From: an uncultured Clostridia bacterium
GTDB lineage: Bacteria > Bacillota > Clostridia > Oscillospirales > Acutalibacteraceae
Assembly: GCA_937912045.1 (NCBI GenBank)
Contig: CALDPI010000197.1
Location: 1-7,942 of the forward strand
DNA: 7,942 nucleotides
Direction of reading: 5' to 3'
Shown: one piece after another, positions 1-6,694 of the stretch
How positions within the stretch are numbered: position 1 is the first letter of the stretch
Layout: every line of letters starts with the position of its first letter
The notes under the pieces: model-generated
The model's database searches: none
Told to the model about the DNA's origin: nothing
The model's input: only the letters and a program-made list of their open reading frames with translations
Made by a program: the position numbers and the translations under genes

Positions 1-1
1 G

Positions 2-976
2 GCTCCCGGCCCCGGCAGCGGAAAGCTTGCCACCTGCTTGTCACAGGTTTATCACGAATCAAAGCGTGGCATCACCGCGGGCTACGGCAAGTACGAAACC
101 TTCCCAATCTGGAATCTGCCCTTAAAGCACCCTGTAAACCTCGCGTATGAGGCGGCAACGGCCGATTTGCAGGACGTCAATATGATTGACCAGTTCCACC
201 TTGAGTATTACGGCGAGACCACCGTAAACTATAACCGCGACGTTGAGGCTTTCCCCATCGTCCACAGAATTCTCACAAAGATTACGGGTAATGATAAGTT
301 TTATTGCAGCCCGACCGATATGGGTGTTAATATGGCAGGCTACGGCATTTATGACGAGGATGCCTGCTGTGAAGCAAGCAGACAGGAAATTCTGCGCAGA
401 TATTTCCGCGCCGCTTCGGACCAGAAGCAGGGTAAGGAAACACCGGAAACGGTCGAAAAAATCCGCAGCATAATGGAACAGCTTGACATCAGCGCAGACG
501 AGCGCCCCGTTGTGCTCCCTGCAAGACGAAAGAGTGCCGCCTGCGGAAACGTTCCTGCCGCCGCAATCGAACTTCCCGATGGCAGAGTTATCACAGGCAA
601 GGCAACCGCACTTATGAGTGCGTCGAGCGGTGCAATGCTCAACAGCATCAAGGTGTTGGCCGATATTCCAAAATCTACGTTGCTTATGAGTCCTGCCGTG
701 CTTGAGCCGCTTTTGTCCCTTAAAAACGAGCTTCTCGGCGGAAGTCAGACCAGCAACAGTGTGCTCAAGGCCGACGACGTGCTTTCTGCACTTTACATCT
801 GCGCCGTCACAGACCCCACCGTAAAACGCGCGGTAGAGCAGCTGCCGAAACTACGCGGATGCGAAATTCATTCAACCCACATTCTGAATTCGGGCGACGA
901 GTCGATTCTCAGAAAAATGCGAATGAACATCACCACCGACCCGCACTTCACAAGTGAAAAGCTTTATAATTCATAA
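2..976 (+). CDS. DUF1846 / UPF0371 family protein, 5'-truncated
   Basis: The frame is open to the left edge and reads APGPGSGKLATCLSQVYHES, then SKRGITAGYGKYETFPIWNLP and the YGETTVNYNRDVEAFP region, which I recognise as DUF1846 (UPF0371). The glycine-rich PGPGSGK stretch at the very start is P-loop-like. The family is usually about 500 residues; 324 remain, so roughly 175 N-terminal residues lie outside the window. An apparent TTG start at position 38 falls inside this conserved stretch and is not the real start. The family is cytosolic, has solved structures and is common in Firmicutes, but I know of no firmly established reaction. The stop TAA at 974-976 lies 9 bp before the inverted-repeat element, whose hairpin would serve as its terminator. 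The gene is convergent with the ABC-F gene, so nothing here links it to the microcompartment operon. Family assignment is confident; function is unknown. Confidence 0.9.
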   Translation, partial: APGPGSGKLATCLSQVYHESKRGITAGYGKYETFPIWNLPLKHPVNLAYEAATADLQDVNMIDQFHLEYYGETTVNYNRDVEAFPIVHRILTKITGNDKFYCSPTDMGVNMAGYGIYDEDACCEASRQEILRRYFRAASDQKQGKETPETVEKIRSIMEQLDISADERPVVLPARRKSAACGNVPAAAIELPDGRVITGKATALMSASSGAMLNSIKVLADIPKSTLLMSPAVLEPLLSLKNELLGGSQTSNSVLKADDVLSALYICAVTDPTVKRAVEQLPKLRGCEIHSTHILNSGDESILRKMRMNITTDPHFTSEKLYNS

Positions 977-985
977 TAAAAAATT

Positions 986-1264
986 CGGAACGTACTCTTA
1001 AGGACCAATCGGTTTTGGAACAAAAATTTGCCCAATCTCTTTGCCTCAAACCTTGAAAGACACAAAGTATTTCTGCGGTTTGTCGGCTTCGAGAGTAGAA
1101 CAAATTTTTATGTTACAAAACTGCAAAGCACCTAAAAAAGATAAATTTTTAGTGGGATAACAGACAAAAAGACACGGTAATGCTGACGCATACCGTGTCT
1201 TTTTAACACATTAGACCGCAAAAATTTGCTTTTTTAGGCGTTTTGTCCTTAAGAGTACGTTCCG
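986..1264. repeat. 279-bp element with perfect 20-bp inverted termini and fold-back interior (MITE-like or structured RNA)
   Basis: The left terminus CGGAACGTACTCTTAAGGAC (986-1005) is the exact reverse complement of 1245-1264. The interior forms two side-by-side hairpins. The first pairs 1011-1030 with 1101-1122 (about 19 pairs, one 2-nt bulge and one mismatch) and continues inward with CTCT/AGAG, GCC/GGC and CAAACC (1047-1052)/GGTTTG (1077-1082). The second pairs 1123-1140 with 1229-1246, including a perfect 10-bp CCTAAAAAAG/CTTTTTTAGG, then 1143-1150 with 1220-1227, and ends in the terminator hairpin at 1166-1204. The whole is therefore a closing stem with two arms. No ORF of note lies inside. 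I see no clear target-site duplication beyond a possible TT on each side. The most likely identity is a small non-autonomous transposable element (MITE) sitting between convergent genes; a structured RNA is the alternative. It accounts for nearly all of the 304-bp gap at 977-1280. Confidence 0.75.
1166..1204. terminator. Bidirectional intrinsic terminator
   Basis: AAAAAGACACGGTA (1166-1179) pairs perfectly with TACCGTGTCTTTTT (1191-1204). TGC/GCA then pairs inside across a single bulged A, leaving a TGAC tetraloop. The A5/T5 flanks give a T-run on either strand, so it can end both the DUF1846 gene (+) and the ABC-F gene (-). It is the tip of the second arm of the inverted-repeat element at 986-1264, so the element may supply termination for both genes. 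Confidence 0.85.
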
Positions 1265-1280
1265 TTGGATAGGGATTTTG

Positions 1281-3182
1281 TTATTTAAGCTCTTCCAGTC
1301 TTTCCGCCGCTGTTTCCCATTCGGACATGGCAACAGAGAGTTCTTCCAAAAGCGCGTCTAGCTCGGACTGTGCCTCTGACAGCTTAAGATAATCACTTGC
1401 AATTTCGGGGGTTGACATCTCTTCACGAATGCCTTCGATTTTTTGCTCAAGCAGGGCGATTTTTTCCTCCGCCTTTAAAAGCGCCCTCTCACATCGTGAG
1501 CGCTCTTTTGCAGGCGTTGTATATGACTTTTTCTGCTTGGGTGAGGTCTGCTCGGCTACACTTTCCTGTGGCAGAGCCTTTGTTTTTGCCGCCTCATACT
1601 GTTCATAGCCGTATTCATAAAATTCCGAAACGCCGTCGGTTAAGACAAGTAGCTTGGTTGCAAGCTTGCGCACAAAATATCGGTCGTGCGATACAAATAT
1701 GAGGGTGCCTTCGTACGAGAGAAGCAGTTCCTCCAGCGTTTCCTTGCCGATGATGTCCATATGGTTGGTCGGCTCGTCCAGGATTAAAACGTTGGGCCGC
1801 TCCATAAACAGCTTGCAAAGGGAGAGTCGCACGCGCTCGCCACCCGACAGCATTGAAAGGGTTTTAAAAACCTCTTCCTTGGTGAAAAGAAAGGCGCCAA
1901 GCTGTTTGCGCGCCTCAAAGTCGCTGACGTGGGGGAAGGCCGACTGAAAATTCTGGAGCACCGTTTGGTTGCCCGAAAGCTCAGCTAATTGCTGGTCAAA
2001 ATATCCGATTTTCACAGCGCCGCCAAAATAATATTCGCCGCCCAATTTCGGCACCTTGCCTACAAGCGTCTTAAGCAGGGTGGACTTTCCAAGACCGTTG
2101 CCTCCCACAACACCGATGCGCTCACCACGGCGCAGGTCAAAGCTTACGGTCGAAAGCGGACGGTCATATCCCACAACAAGCTTCTGAACACTGAGAACGT
2201 CGCGTGCCGAGCGTATAGACGGCTCAATTTTAGCGTGGAAGGTGCGGACGTCGTCGGCCTCAGGTGCATCAATGCGCTCAATCCTTTCAAGCTGCTTGAG
2301 CTTGGATTGTGCCATTGCCGCCTTGGTCGCCTTGTATCTGAAACGTTCAACAAGGCCCTCCAGATGCTCAATTTCGCGCTGCTGCGCGGCATATTCCTTT
2401 GCCCTTTGCTCGCGGAGCAGCTTTTTCTGCACGGTAAATTCGGTGTAATTGCCGACAAAGCGCGTGCATCTTCCGCGCTCGATTTCATAAATCACGTTTA
2501 CCGTACGGTCAAGAAACATTCGGTCGTGCGATACGACAACAAAAGCCTTTTTGTAGTTTATAAGATATTCCTCAAGCCAGGCAACCGCCTCTAAATCAAG
2601 GTGGTTGGTCGGCTCGTCAAGGAGCAGAAGGTCGGGCTTGGACAAAAGCAGCTTTAAAAAGGCAATCTTGGTGCGCTGACCACCCGAAAAATCGGAAAGC
2701 GGCTTGTGCTTGTCCTCTTCAGTGAAACCAAAGCTGCGGATAGCCGCCTCATATTCCTTTTCGAAATAAAAGCCGCCTGCGTTTGTAAAACGCTCAAGCA
2801 GTGTGGTGTACTCCGAAATTGCGTCGGCATTGTCACCCTCGCCCATCAGCTCTGTAAGGGTGTCAAGCCGCGCCTTCATCGAGAGAATATCAGAATAGGC
2901 TTTTCGGATTTCGTCCACCATAGAAACCGTGTTGTCGGAAAATGCCATCTGATGTAGCATCTTTATGGTGGGCTTGCCCGAAATCACAAAACGGTTATCC
3001 GCCGGGGTGTCGGTCGGCGCTAATTGCAGCTCGCCTGCAAGCAGACGCAGAAGCGTCGTTTTGCCGCATCCGTTTCGTCCCACGATACCGATTCTGCTCT
3101 CGGTATTAACTTCAAAATTTATGTCCTTTAGAATAGGCTCGCCCGATAAATCAACCGTGCCGCCTGTAATGTTAATCTGCAT
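1281..3182 (-). CDS. ABC-F family ATPase (YdiF/Uup-like), ribosome-associated
   Basis: This 633-residue protein carries two complete nucleotide-binding domains and no membrane segments, the ABC-F layout. Domain 1 has Walker A GRNGCGKT (35-42), signature SGGQ (166-169), Walker B LLLLDE (185-190) and switch His219. A charged, helical linker rich in Lys, Arg and Gln (about 245-310) is the family's P-site-tRNA interaction motif. Domain 2 has Walker A GGNGLGKS (360-367), LSGGE (445-449), LILDE (466-470) and His499. The C-terminus (about 553-633) is a coiled coil rich in Glu, Lys and Leu. Length and tail resemble B. subtilis YdiF (about 640 residues). The family acts on ribosomes, either as translation factors or as antibiotic-protection proteins; nothing here favours resistance over housekeeping. 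There is no clear Shine-Dalgarno; the ATG follows the stop of the LacI-like gene after 3 nt, suggesting translational coupling. Confidence 0.93.
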   Translation of the reverse strand: MQINITGGTVDLSGEPILKDINFEVNTESRIGIVGRNGCGKTTLLRLLAGELQLAPTDTPADNRFVISGKPTIKMLHQMAFSDNTVSMVDEIRKAYSDILSMKARLDTLTELMGEGDNADAISEYTTLLERFTNAGGFYFEKEYEAAIRSFGFTEEDKHKPLSDFSGGQRTKIAFLKLLLSKPDLLLLDEPTNHLDLEAVAWLEEYLINYKKAFVVVSHDRMFLDRTVNVIYEIERGRCTRFVGNYTEFTVQKKLLREQRAKEYAAQQREIEHLEGLVERFRYKATKAAMAQSKLKQLERIERIDAPEADDVRTFHAKIEPSIRSARDVLSVQKLVVGYDRPLSTVSFDLRRGERIGVVGGNGLGKSTLLKTLVGKVPKLGGEYYFGGAVKIGYFDQQLAELSGNQTVLQNFQSAFPHVSDFEARKQLGAFLFTKEEVFKTLSMLSGGERVRLSLCKLFMERPNVLILDEPTNHMDIIGKETLEELLLSYEGTLIFVSHDRYFVRKLATKLLVLTDGVSEFYEYGYEQYEAAKTKALPQESVAEQTSPKQKKSYTTPAKERSRCERALLKAEEKIALLEQKIEGIREEMSTPEIASDYLKLSEAQSELDALLEELSVAMSEWETAAERLEELK

Positions 3183-3185
3183 TTT

Positions 3186-3683
3186 TTAAAACAACCAAAT
3201 ATCGTCTTTTTTGCGTGTGGTGGAAAAGTTTTCGTCTTCGGGCTCTTCTGCCTTTTCGGGCACACCGTCACAAAGGGCATCGGCCGTGCTGTAAACGTCG
3301 CCGTTAAAGGTGAGAGAGGGAACAGCACACGTGCCGATTTCCTTGTCCATAAAAAGTACACAGTCCACGCACAAAAACTGTGATAATAGCTCTGTGGCGT
3401 TGCCGCAGATGGAAACAACCGACGCAACACCGCGCTTATCAAGCTCACGGCAGAGGTTGCGAATGGTTCTTGCATCGCTCAAATCCTCACTGATGATGCC
3501 AACCGTTTTGGGCGCACCAATGCGCTTCTTGCGCTTAAGCACCTTGTCATAATAGCCCGTTTCACGCGCAACCTTGAGTATTTTTTCCTTTGCCTCGGGA
3601 CTGATTTCGTCACTGTCCGAAAGTGCCTTGGAAACCGTAGAAATAGCATAGCCTGTCAGTTTGCTGAGTTCTGTTACTGTCAT
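3186..3683 (-). CDS. Short LacI-type HTH DNA-binding protein (half-length)
   Basis: I chose the ATG at 3681-3683 (MTVTELSK, 165 residues) because AGGAG at 3692-3696 lies just before it. A longer in-frame extension to 3881 would run through a promoter and a terminator. Residues 2-45 are a typical LacI helix-turn-helix (VTELSKLTGYAISTVSKAL, then ISPEAKEKILKVARETGY). Residues 46-58 stand where the hinge should be but are unusually basic (KRKKR). From about 60, KTVGIISEDLSDARTIRNL resembles the start of the periplasmic-binding-like effector fold, but it stops after about 80 residues and the second lobe is absent. LacI proteins are usually about 330 residues. The last 25 residues are a Glu-rich linker and KKDDIWLF. 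It could be a decayed regulator or a distinct small family; its clean promoter and ribosome binding site favour a working gene. It is co-transcribed with the ABC-F gene. Its target is unknown. Confidence 0.8.
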   Translation of the reverse strand: MTVTELSKLTGYAISTVSKALSDSDEISPEAKEKILKVARETGYYDKVLKRKKRIGAPKTVGIISEDLSDARTIRNLCRELDKRGVASVVSICGNATELLSQFLCVDCVLFMDKEIGTCAVPSLTFNGDVYSTADALCDGVPEKAEEPEDENFSTTRKKDDIWLF

Positions 3684-3691
3684 AATATCAA

Positions 3692-3696
3692 CTCCT
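3692..3696 (-). promoter_or_regulatory. Ribosome binding site of the LacI-like gene
   Basis: AGGAG on the minus strand sits 8 nt before the ATG at 3683. It fixes the start there and rules out the longer reading frame to 3881. Confidence 0.75.
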
Positions 3697-3702
3697 AAAT
3701 AT

Positions 3703-3731
3703 ATGATACAAGAACAGAAAACCCTTGTCAA
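3703..3731 (-). promoter_or_regulatory. Sigma-A type promoter for the lacI-like/ABC-F pair
   Basis: Minus strand: -35 TTGACA (3726-3731, perfect), a 17-nt spacer, and -10 TATCAT (3703-3708, one mismatch to TATAAT). The predicted start is near A3696, giving a leader of only about 13 nt that begins at the Shine-Dalgarno. It lies directly downstream of the terminator of the preceding operon, so the two transcription units are separated within about 110 bp. Confidence 0.8.
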
Positions 3732-3753
3732 GAATTTTCCGAAAAATTTTCGC

Positions 3754-3783
3754 AAAAAGAAAAGCGGTGCCGAGCACCGCTTT
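3754..3783 (-). terminator. Intrinsic terminator of the microcompartment operon
   Basis: AAAGCGGTGC (3761-3770) pairs perfectly with GCACCGCTTT (3774-3783) across a CGA loop. On the minus strand it is followed by a T-rich tract (TTTTCTTTTT, 3763-3754 including stem Ts). It begins 6 bp after the stop of the pduL-like gene, marking that gene as the last of its operon. Confidence 0.88.
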
Positions 3784-3789
3784 AAATTT

Positions 3790-4431
3790 TTATTTTTCGA
3801 TTGTAACAATCGCGCCGTTTCCAATGCCTGCTGCGTTTGCATCGTCGGTATCAACGTGCATCTCAAGCTGGAACTTGTCACTCACACGCACCTGAACGTC
3901 ATAGAAGGTTGTGCGGCGCTCGCCGTTTACGTGAACGGTTACGTAGTCGCCATCCTTAACGCCAAAGCGTGTGCCGTCCGACGTGTGCATATGAATGTGG
4001 CGGTTTGCAATAATGCAGCCCTCTTTAAGTGTTACGGTTCCCTTTGGTCCAATAACTGTAATTGGTGCGCTGCCACCGATATCACCCGATTCACGAACCG
4101 GCGCCTTGACCTTAAGCACGTAGGAGTCGGTACGGGAAATCTCAACCTGTGAAGCATTTCTGACAGGTCCCAAAACGCGAACCTTTTCAATAGGACGCAG
4201 GGAAGGACCGACAATGGTCAGAAGCTCCTTGCAGGCATACTGTCCGGGCTGTGACAGATCCTTAAAGGGTGTCAGCTCGTAGCCCTTGCCGAAGAGGGTC
4301 TCAACGTCGGCTTTGGACAGGTGAATGTGGCGGTTTGAAACGCCAACCGGAACACCGTCGCCTGCGGTTTTGCTGTATTCAGCAACAACCTTGCCTACAA
4401 TCTCGGCAACAAAATCTTTATCATAAGCCAT
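3790..4431 (-). CDS. pduL: Phosphate propanoyltransferase, PduL family (BMC phosphotransacylase)
   Basis: PduL converts acyl-CoA and phosphate to acyl-phosphate and CoA inside the microcompartment lumen, recycling CoA for the aldehyde dehydrogenase and feeding acyl-phosphate to a kinase for ATP. The 213-residue protein has both family zinc-site motifs, NRHIHLS (33-39; His35, His37) and NRHIHMH (143-149; His145, His147), plus EMHVDTDDANA with His192 and the GPVRNASQVE segment (Arg91, Glu97). This is the non-Pta type of phosphotransacylase. Residues 5-20 (KDFVAEIVGKVVAEYS) form an amphipathic helix followed by a short Gly-rich linker, as expected for an encapsulation peptide. The ATG is supported by AGAGGTG at 4438-4444. 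It lies 12 bp after the aldehyde dehydrogenase gene and is followed at once by the operon terminator. Confidence 0.95.
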   Translation of the reverse strand: MAYDKDFVAEIVGKVVAEYSKTAGDGVPVGVSNRHIHLSKADVETLFGKGYELTPFKDLSQPGQYACKELLTIVGPSLRPIEKVRVLGPVRNASQVEISRTDSYVLKVKAPVRESGDIGGSAPITVIGPKGTVTLKEGCIIANRHIHMHTSDGTRFGVKDGDYVTVHVNGERRTTFYDVQVRVSDKFQLEMHVDTDDANAAGIGNGAIVTIEK

Positions 4432-4443
4432 ATCTTACACCTC

Positions 4444-5892
4444 TTATATAATGCGGAAGCTGTCTGCCATTACACAGCGGCGCTGACGGGTAAAGCTGCG
4501 TGCCGATGTGATTCCCTCGCCTGTGGGGCCTGCGATTGTGAAGGTTGTGTGACCCTCGCCGCCGAAGCCGATACCTGCGTAGGAAGGTGCGTTTTTAACG
4601 AATATTGTGGTTTCAACCGCTCTTGCAAAGCGAGAGAGATGGTCAATATTCTTAGAATGCATATGTGCGGTGTGACGGCAACCATGCTCTGCCTTAACGG
4701 CAAGGTCAATAGCCTCGTCAATATTTCTGACACGTACAATGGGAAGAATGGGCATCATAAGCTCGTGCTGAACAAAATCGTGTGAGAAGTCGGTTTCGCA
4801 AATGATGCAGCGAACCTCCTTGCCAACCTTAACACCGATTTTTGCAAGCAGAACGTCGGCATCACGGCCAACACAGTCGCGGTTGACAATAACCTTTGTC
4901 TTGCCCGACTTGTCGGTCTTGTTTACGAGAACGATTTTAGCAAGCTCGTCAGCCTGTGCGGCGGTGATTTTATAAGCACCGTTCTGCTGCATTCCTGCAA
5001 TCAGCTCGTCTGCAATATCAGCGAATGCGAAAACTTCCTTTTCTGCAATGCAGGGAAGATTGTTGTCAAACGTGCAGCCGTCAATAATATCCTTAGCAGC
5101 CTTTTTAACGTCGGCAGTGTTATCAACAATAACAGGGGGGTTACCTGCGCCCGCGCCGATAGCTTTTTTGCCCGAAGAGAGCACCGCACGAACAACGCCG
5201 GGTCCGCCTGTGCAGACCAAAAGACGAATAAGCGGATGCTTATACATAACGTCGGCAGATTCGAGTGTGGGCTTATCCATAGAGGCAACCAGAATCTCGG
5301 GTCCGCCTGCGTTGCGGCTTGCTCGGTTAACAAGGTCAACAGCGTAGTTAGAGGTTGCAATAGCGCCGGGGTGGGGATTGAAAACAACACCGTTGCCTGC
5401 GGCAATCATACCAATGCTGTTGCAGATAACCGTTTCACTCGGGTTGGTGCTGGGCGTAATTGCGCCAACAACGCCGAAGGGAGCCATCTCGATAAGGGTG
5501 AGACCGTTGTCACCCGTCTTGGCATTAGAGATAATGTCCTCTGTGCCGGGTGTTTTGTCGGCAACGAGAATGTGCTTAAGACGCTTGTGCTCAACCTTGC
5601 CCATTTTTGTTTCGGCAACGCCGATGCGAGCCATAATGGGCGCTTCCTCACGGGTGAGTCTGCGGATTTCTGTGATAATCTTTTCGCGCTCTTCAACCTG
5701 CATTGCGCGAACAGCCTTATAGCCGGCATTTGCCGCCTCGATTGCCTTGTTCATATCATCAAAAATACCGATAAGCTTTCTGCCTTCAAACTGTGTGCTG
5801 TCAAAGCTGTTTGCGCTTGCAGCAGGTGCGTCGATATTATTAATAACCTTGCTGACTATCGCTCTGATTTCCTGTTCAGAAAACTGTGCCAT
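4444..5892 (-). CDS. CoA-acylating aldehyde dehydrogenase (PduP/EutE-like)
   Basis: It oxidises an aldehyde (propionaldehyde or acetaldehyde in the family) with NAD+ and CoA to acyl-CoA and NADH. The 482 residues fit the PduP/EutE family. Visible are the nucleotide-binding region TPSTNPSETVICNSIGMI (146-163), GAGAGNPP (246-253), the catalytic thiol Cys281 in FDNNLPCIAEKEV, and GIGFGGEGHTTFTIAGPTGEG (440-460). Residues 4-20 (FSEQEIRAIVSKVINNI) are an amphipathic helix followed by an Ala/Ser-rich linker, a cargo-targeting peptide as in PduP. I placed the start at ATG 5890-5892, since an in-frame GTG seven codons upstream overlaps the AAAGGAAG ribosome binding site. It follows the DeoR gene by 26 bp and precedes pduL by 12 bp. 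PduP and EutE cannot be separated by eye, so the aldehyde is not settled. Confidence 0.94.
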   Translation of the reverse strand: MAQFSEQEIRAIVSKVINNIDAPAASANSFDSTQFEGRKLIGIFDDMNKAIEAANAGYKAVRAMQVEEREKIITEIRRLTREEAPIMARIGVAETKMGKVEHKRLKHILVADKTPGTEDIISNAKTGDNGLTLIEMAPFGVVGAITPSTNPSETVICNSIGMIAAGNGVVFNPHPGAIATSNYAVDLVNRASRNAGGPEILVASMDKPTLESADVMYKHPLIRLLVCTGGPGVVRAVLSSGKKAIGAGAGNPPVIVDNTADVKKAAKDIIDGCTFDNNLPCIAEKEVFAFADIADELIAGMQQNGAYKITAAQADELAKIVLVNKTDKSGKTKVIVNRDCVGRDADVLLAKIGVKVGKEVRCIICETDFSHDFVQHELMMPILPIVRVRNIDEAIDLAVKAEHGCRHTAHMHSKNIDHLSRFARAVETTIFVKNAPSYAGIGFGGEGHTTFTIAGPTGEGITSARSFTRQRRCVMADSFRII

Positions 5893-5902
5893 ATATTTAA
5901 CG

Positions 5903-5910
5903 CTTCCTTT
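5903..5910 (-). promoter_or_regulatory. Ribosome binding site of the aldehyde dehydrogenase gene
   Basis: AAAGGAAG on the minus strand lies about 10 nt before the ATG at 5892. Its position makes the in-frame GTG at 5911-5913 an unlikely start, because that codon abuts the site. Confidence 0.7.
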
Positions 5911-5918
5911 CACGTGGA

Positions 5919-6677
5919 CTAATAAATTAGTTCAATGCCTTTATCTTCAAAGAACTTAACCCATTTGTCGTCGGGTTTGCTGTCGGTGACGACAACGTCT
6001 ATGTTGTCGGTGTCAAAAACCTTTATAAAGGCAATTTTATCAAATTTTGTAGAGTCGATGGCAAGCACGTGCTTGTCAGCCGACCTGAAAAGTGCACGCT
6101 TGATTTCAGCGTCCTTTTCGTTAGAGTCGGTAACACCCATCTCCATATCAATACCCTTTGCGGAGCAGATGGCGATGTCAACGTGGAAGCCGCTCAGCAT
6201 TTTTTCTGCTGTGTTGCCCAGAAGAGAGAGGGCACCCGGCTTCAGCTGTCCACCTGTGGAAAAGACGTTCCAGTCTTCCTTGTCCACAAGGTCAAGCAAA
6301 ATTTCGATGGACTGGGTAATAAGTGTTATATTGCGCTTGGATTTCATACATCTGACGGCAAAAAGTGCAGTAGAACTCGAATCGACCATAATATAGTCGC
6401 CGTCACTCACAAGCGTGGAAATTTTTTCCGCCATGCGCTGCTTGAGCTCAACGTTGGTGCGTTTGCGAACACTGGAAGGCAGGTCAACGTTAAGGCTCTT
6501 ATTTGCAACGGCTCCACCATAGGTCTTCTTCGCAATGCCGTCGCTTTCAAGCTTTTCAAGGTCGCGGCGGATGGTCTCCTCAGTAACCTCAAACTCACGT
6601 GCGAGGTCGGTAACGATTACCTTTCCGTCCATATTCAGCCTTGAAATAATTGCGTTGCGTCTTTCAATAGCAAGCAT
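5919..6677 (-). CDS. DeoR/GlpR family transcriptional regulator
   Basis: The 252 residues match full-length DeoR-family repressors. The start MLAIERRNAIISRLN leads into a winged helix-turn-helix at about 20-57, with VTEETIRRDLEKL as the recognition segment (the family signature) and KTYGGAV in the wing. The C-terminal DeoRC sensor domain (about 75-230) shows DSSSTA (99-104), the TGG turn (141-143), the acidic GVTDSNEKDAEIKRA (181-195) and DSTKF (208-212). This domain usually binds a phosphorylated sugar or sugar metabolite. AAGGAAG upstream supports the ATG at 6677. The gene sits within the microcompartment operon, 17 bp after the PduT-like gene, so autoregulation of the operon is the likely job. 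A DeoR regulator suggests control by a sugar-derived metabolite, as in deoxysugar (fucose or rhamnose) loci, but this is inference. Confidence 0.92.
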   Translation of the reverse strand: MLAIERRNAIISRLNMDGKVIVTDLAREFEVTEETIRRDLEKLESDGIAKKTYGGAVANKSLNVDLPSSVRKRTNVELKQRMAEKISTLVSDGDYIMVDSSSTALFAVRCMKSKRNITLITQSIEILLDLVDKEDWNVFSTGGQLKPGALSLLGNTAEKMLSGFHVDIAICSAKGIDMEMGVTDSNEKDAEIKRALFRSADKHVLAIDSTKFDKIAFIKVFDTDNIDVVVTDSKPDDKWVKFFEDKGIELIY

Positions 6678-6694
6678 ATTTTGTTACTTCCTTT

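Noticed and set aside
986..1264. CRISPR array or complete insertion sequence in the convergent gap
   Set aside because: There are no direct repeats with spacers and no transposase frame; only inverted, fold-back repeats.
1989..2594. Plus-strand 201-codon open frame opposite the ABC-F gene
   Set aside because: Antisense to the conserved ABC domains; composition is not convincing and no domain is visible.
3684..3881. N-terminal extension of the LacI-like protein to an ATG at 3881
   Set aside because: The extension would translate through the -10/-35 promoter and the operon terminator and into pduL; the AGGAG before 3683 gives the better start.
3661..4152. Plus-strand 163-codon open frame across the lacI-like promoter and pduL
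   Set aside because: It crosses a promoter, a terminator and the pduL gene on the other strand; a chance frame.
5893..5913. Seven-residue extension of the aldehyde dehydrogenase from GTG 5911
   Set aside because: The AAAGGAAG ribosome binding site lies inside this extension, so the ATG at 5892 is the start.
5236..5922. Plus-strand 228-codon open frame opposite the aldehyde dehydrogenase
   Set aside because: It lies wholly antisense to a well-supported enzyme, has no recognisable domain and an odd Cys/Asn-rich composition; it is a shadow of the real codons.
6069..6644. Plus-strand 191-codon open frame opposite the DeoR gene
   Set aside because: Antisense to a full-length DeoR protein with intact motifs; no ribosome binding site or family resemblance.
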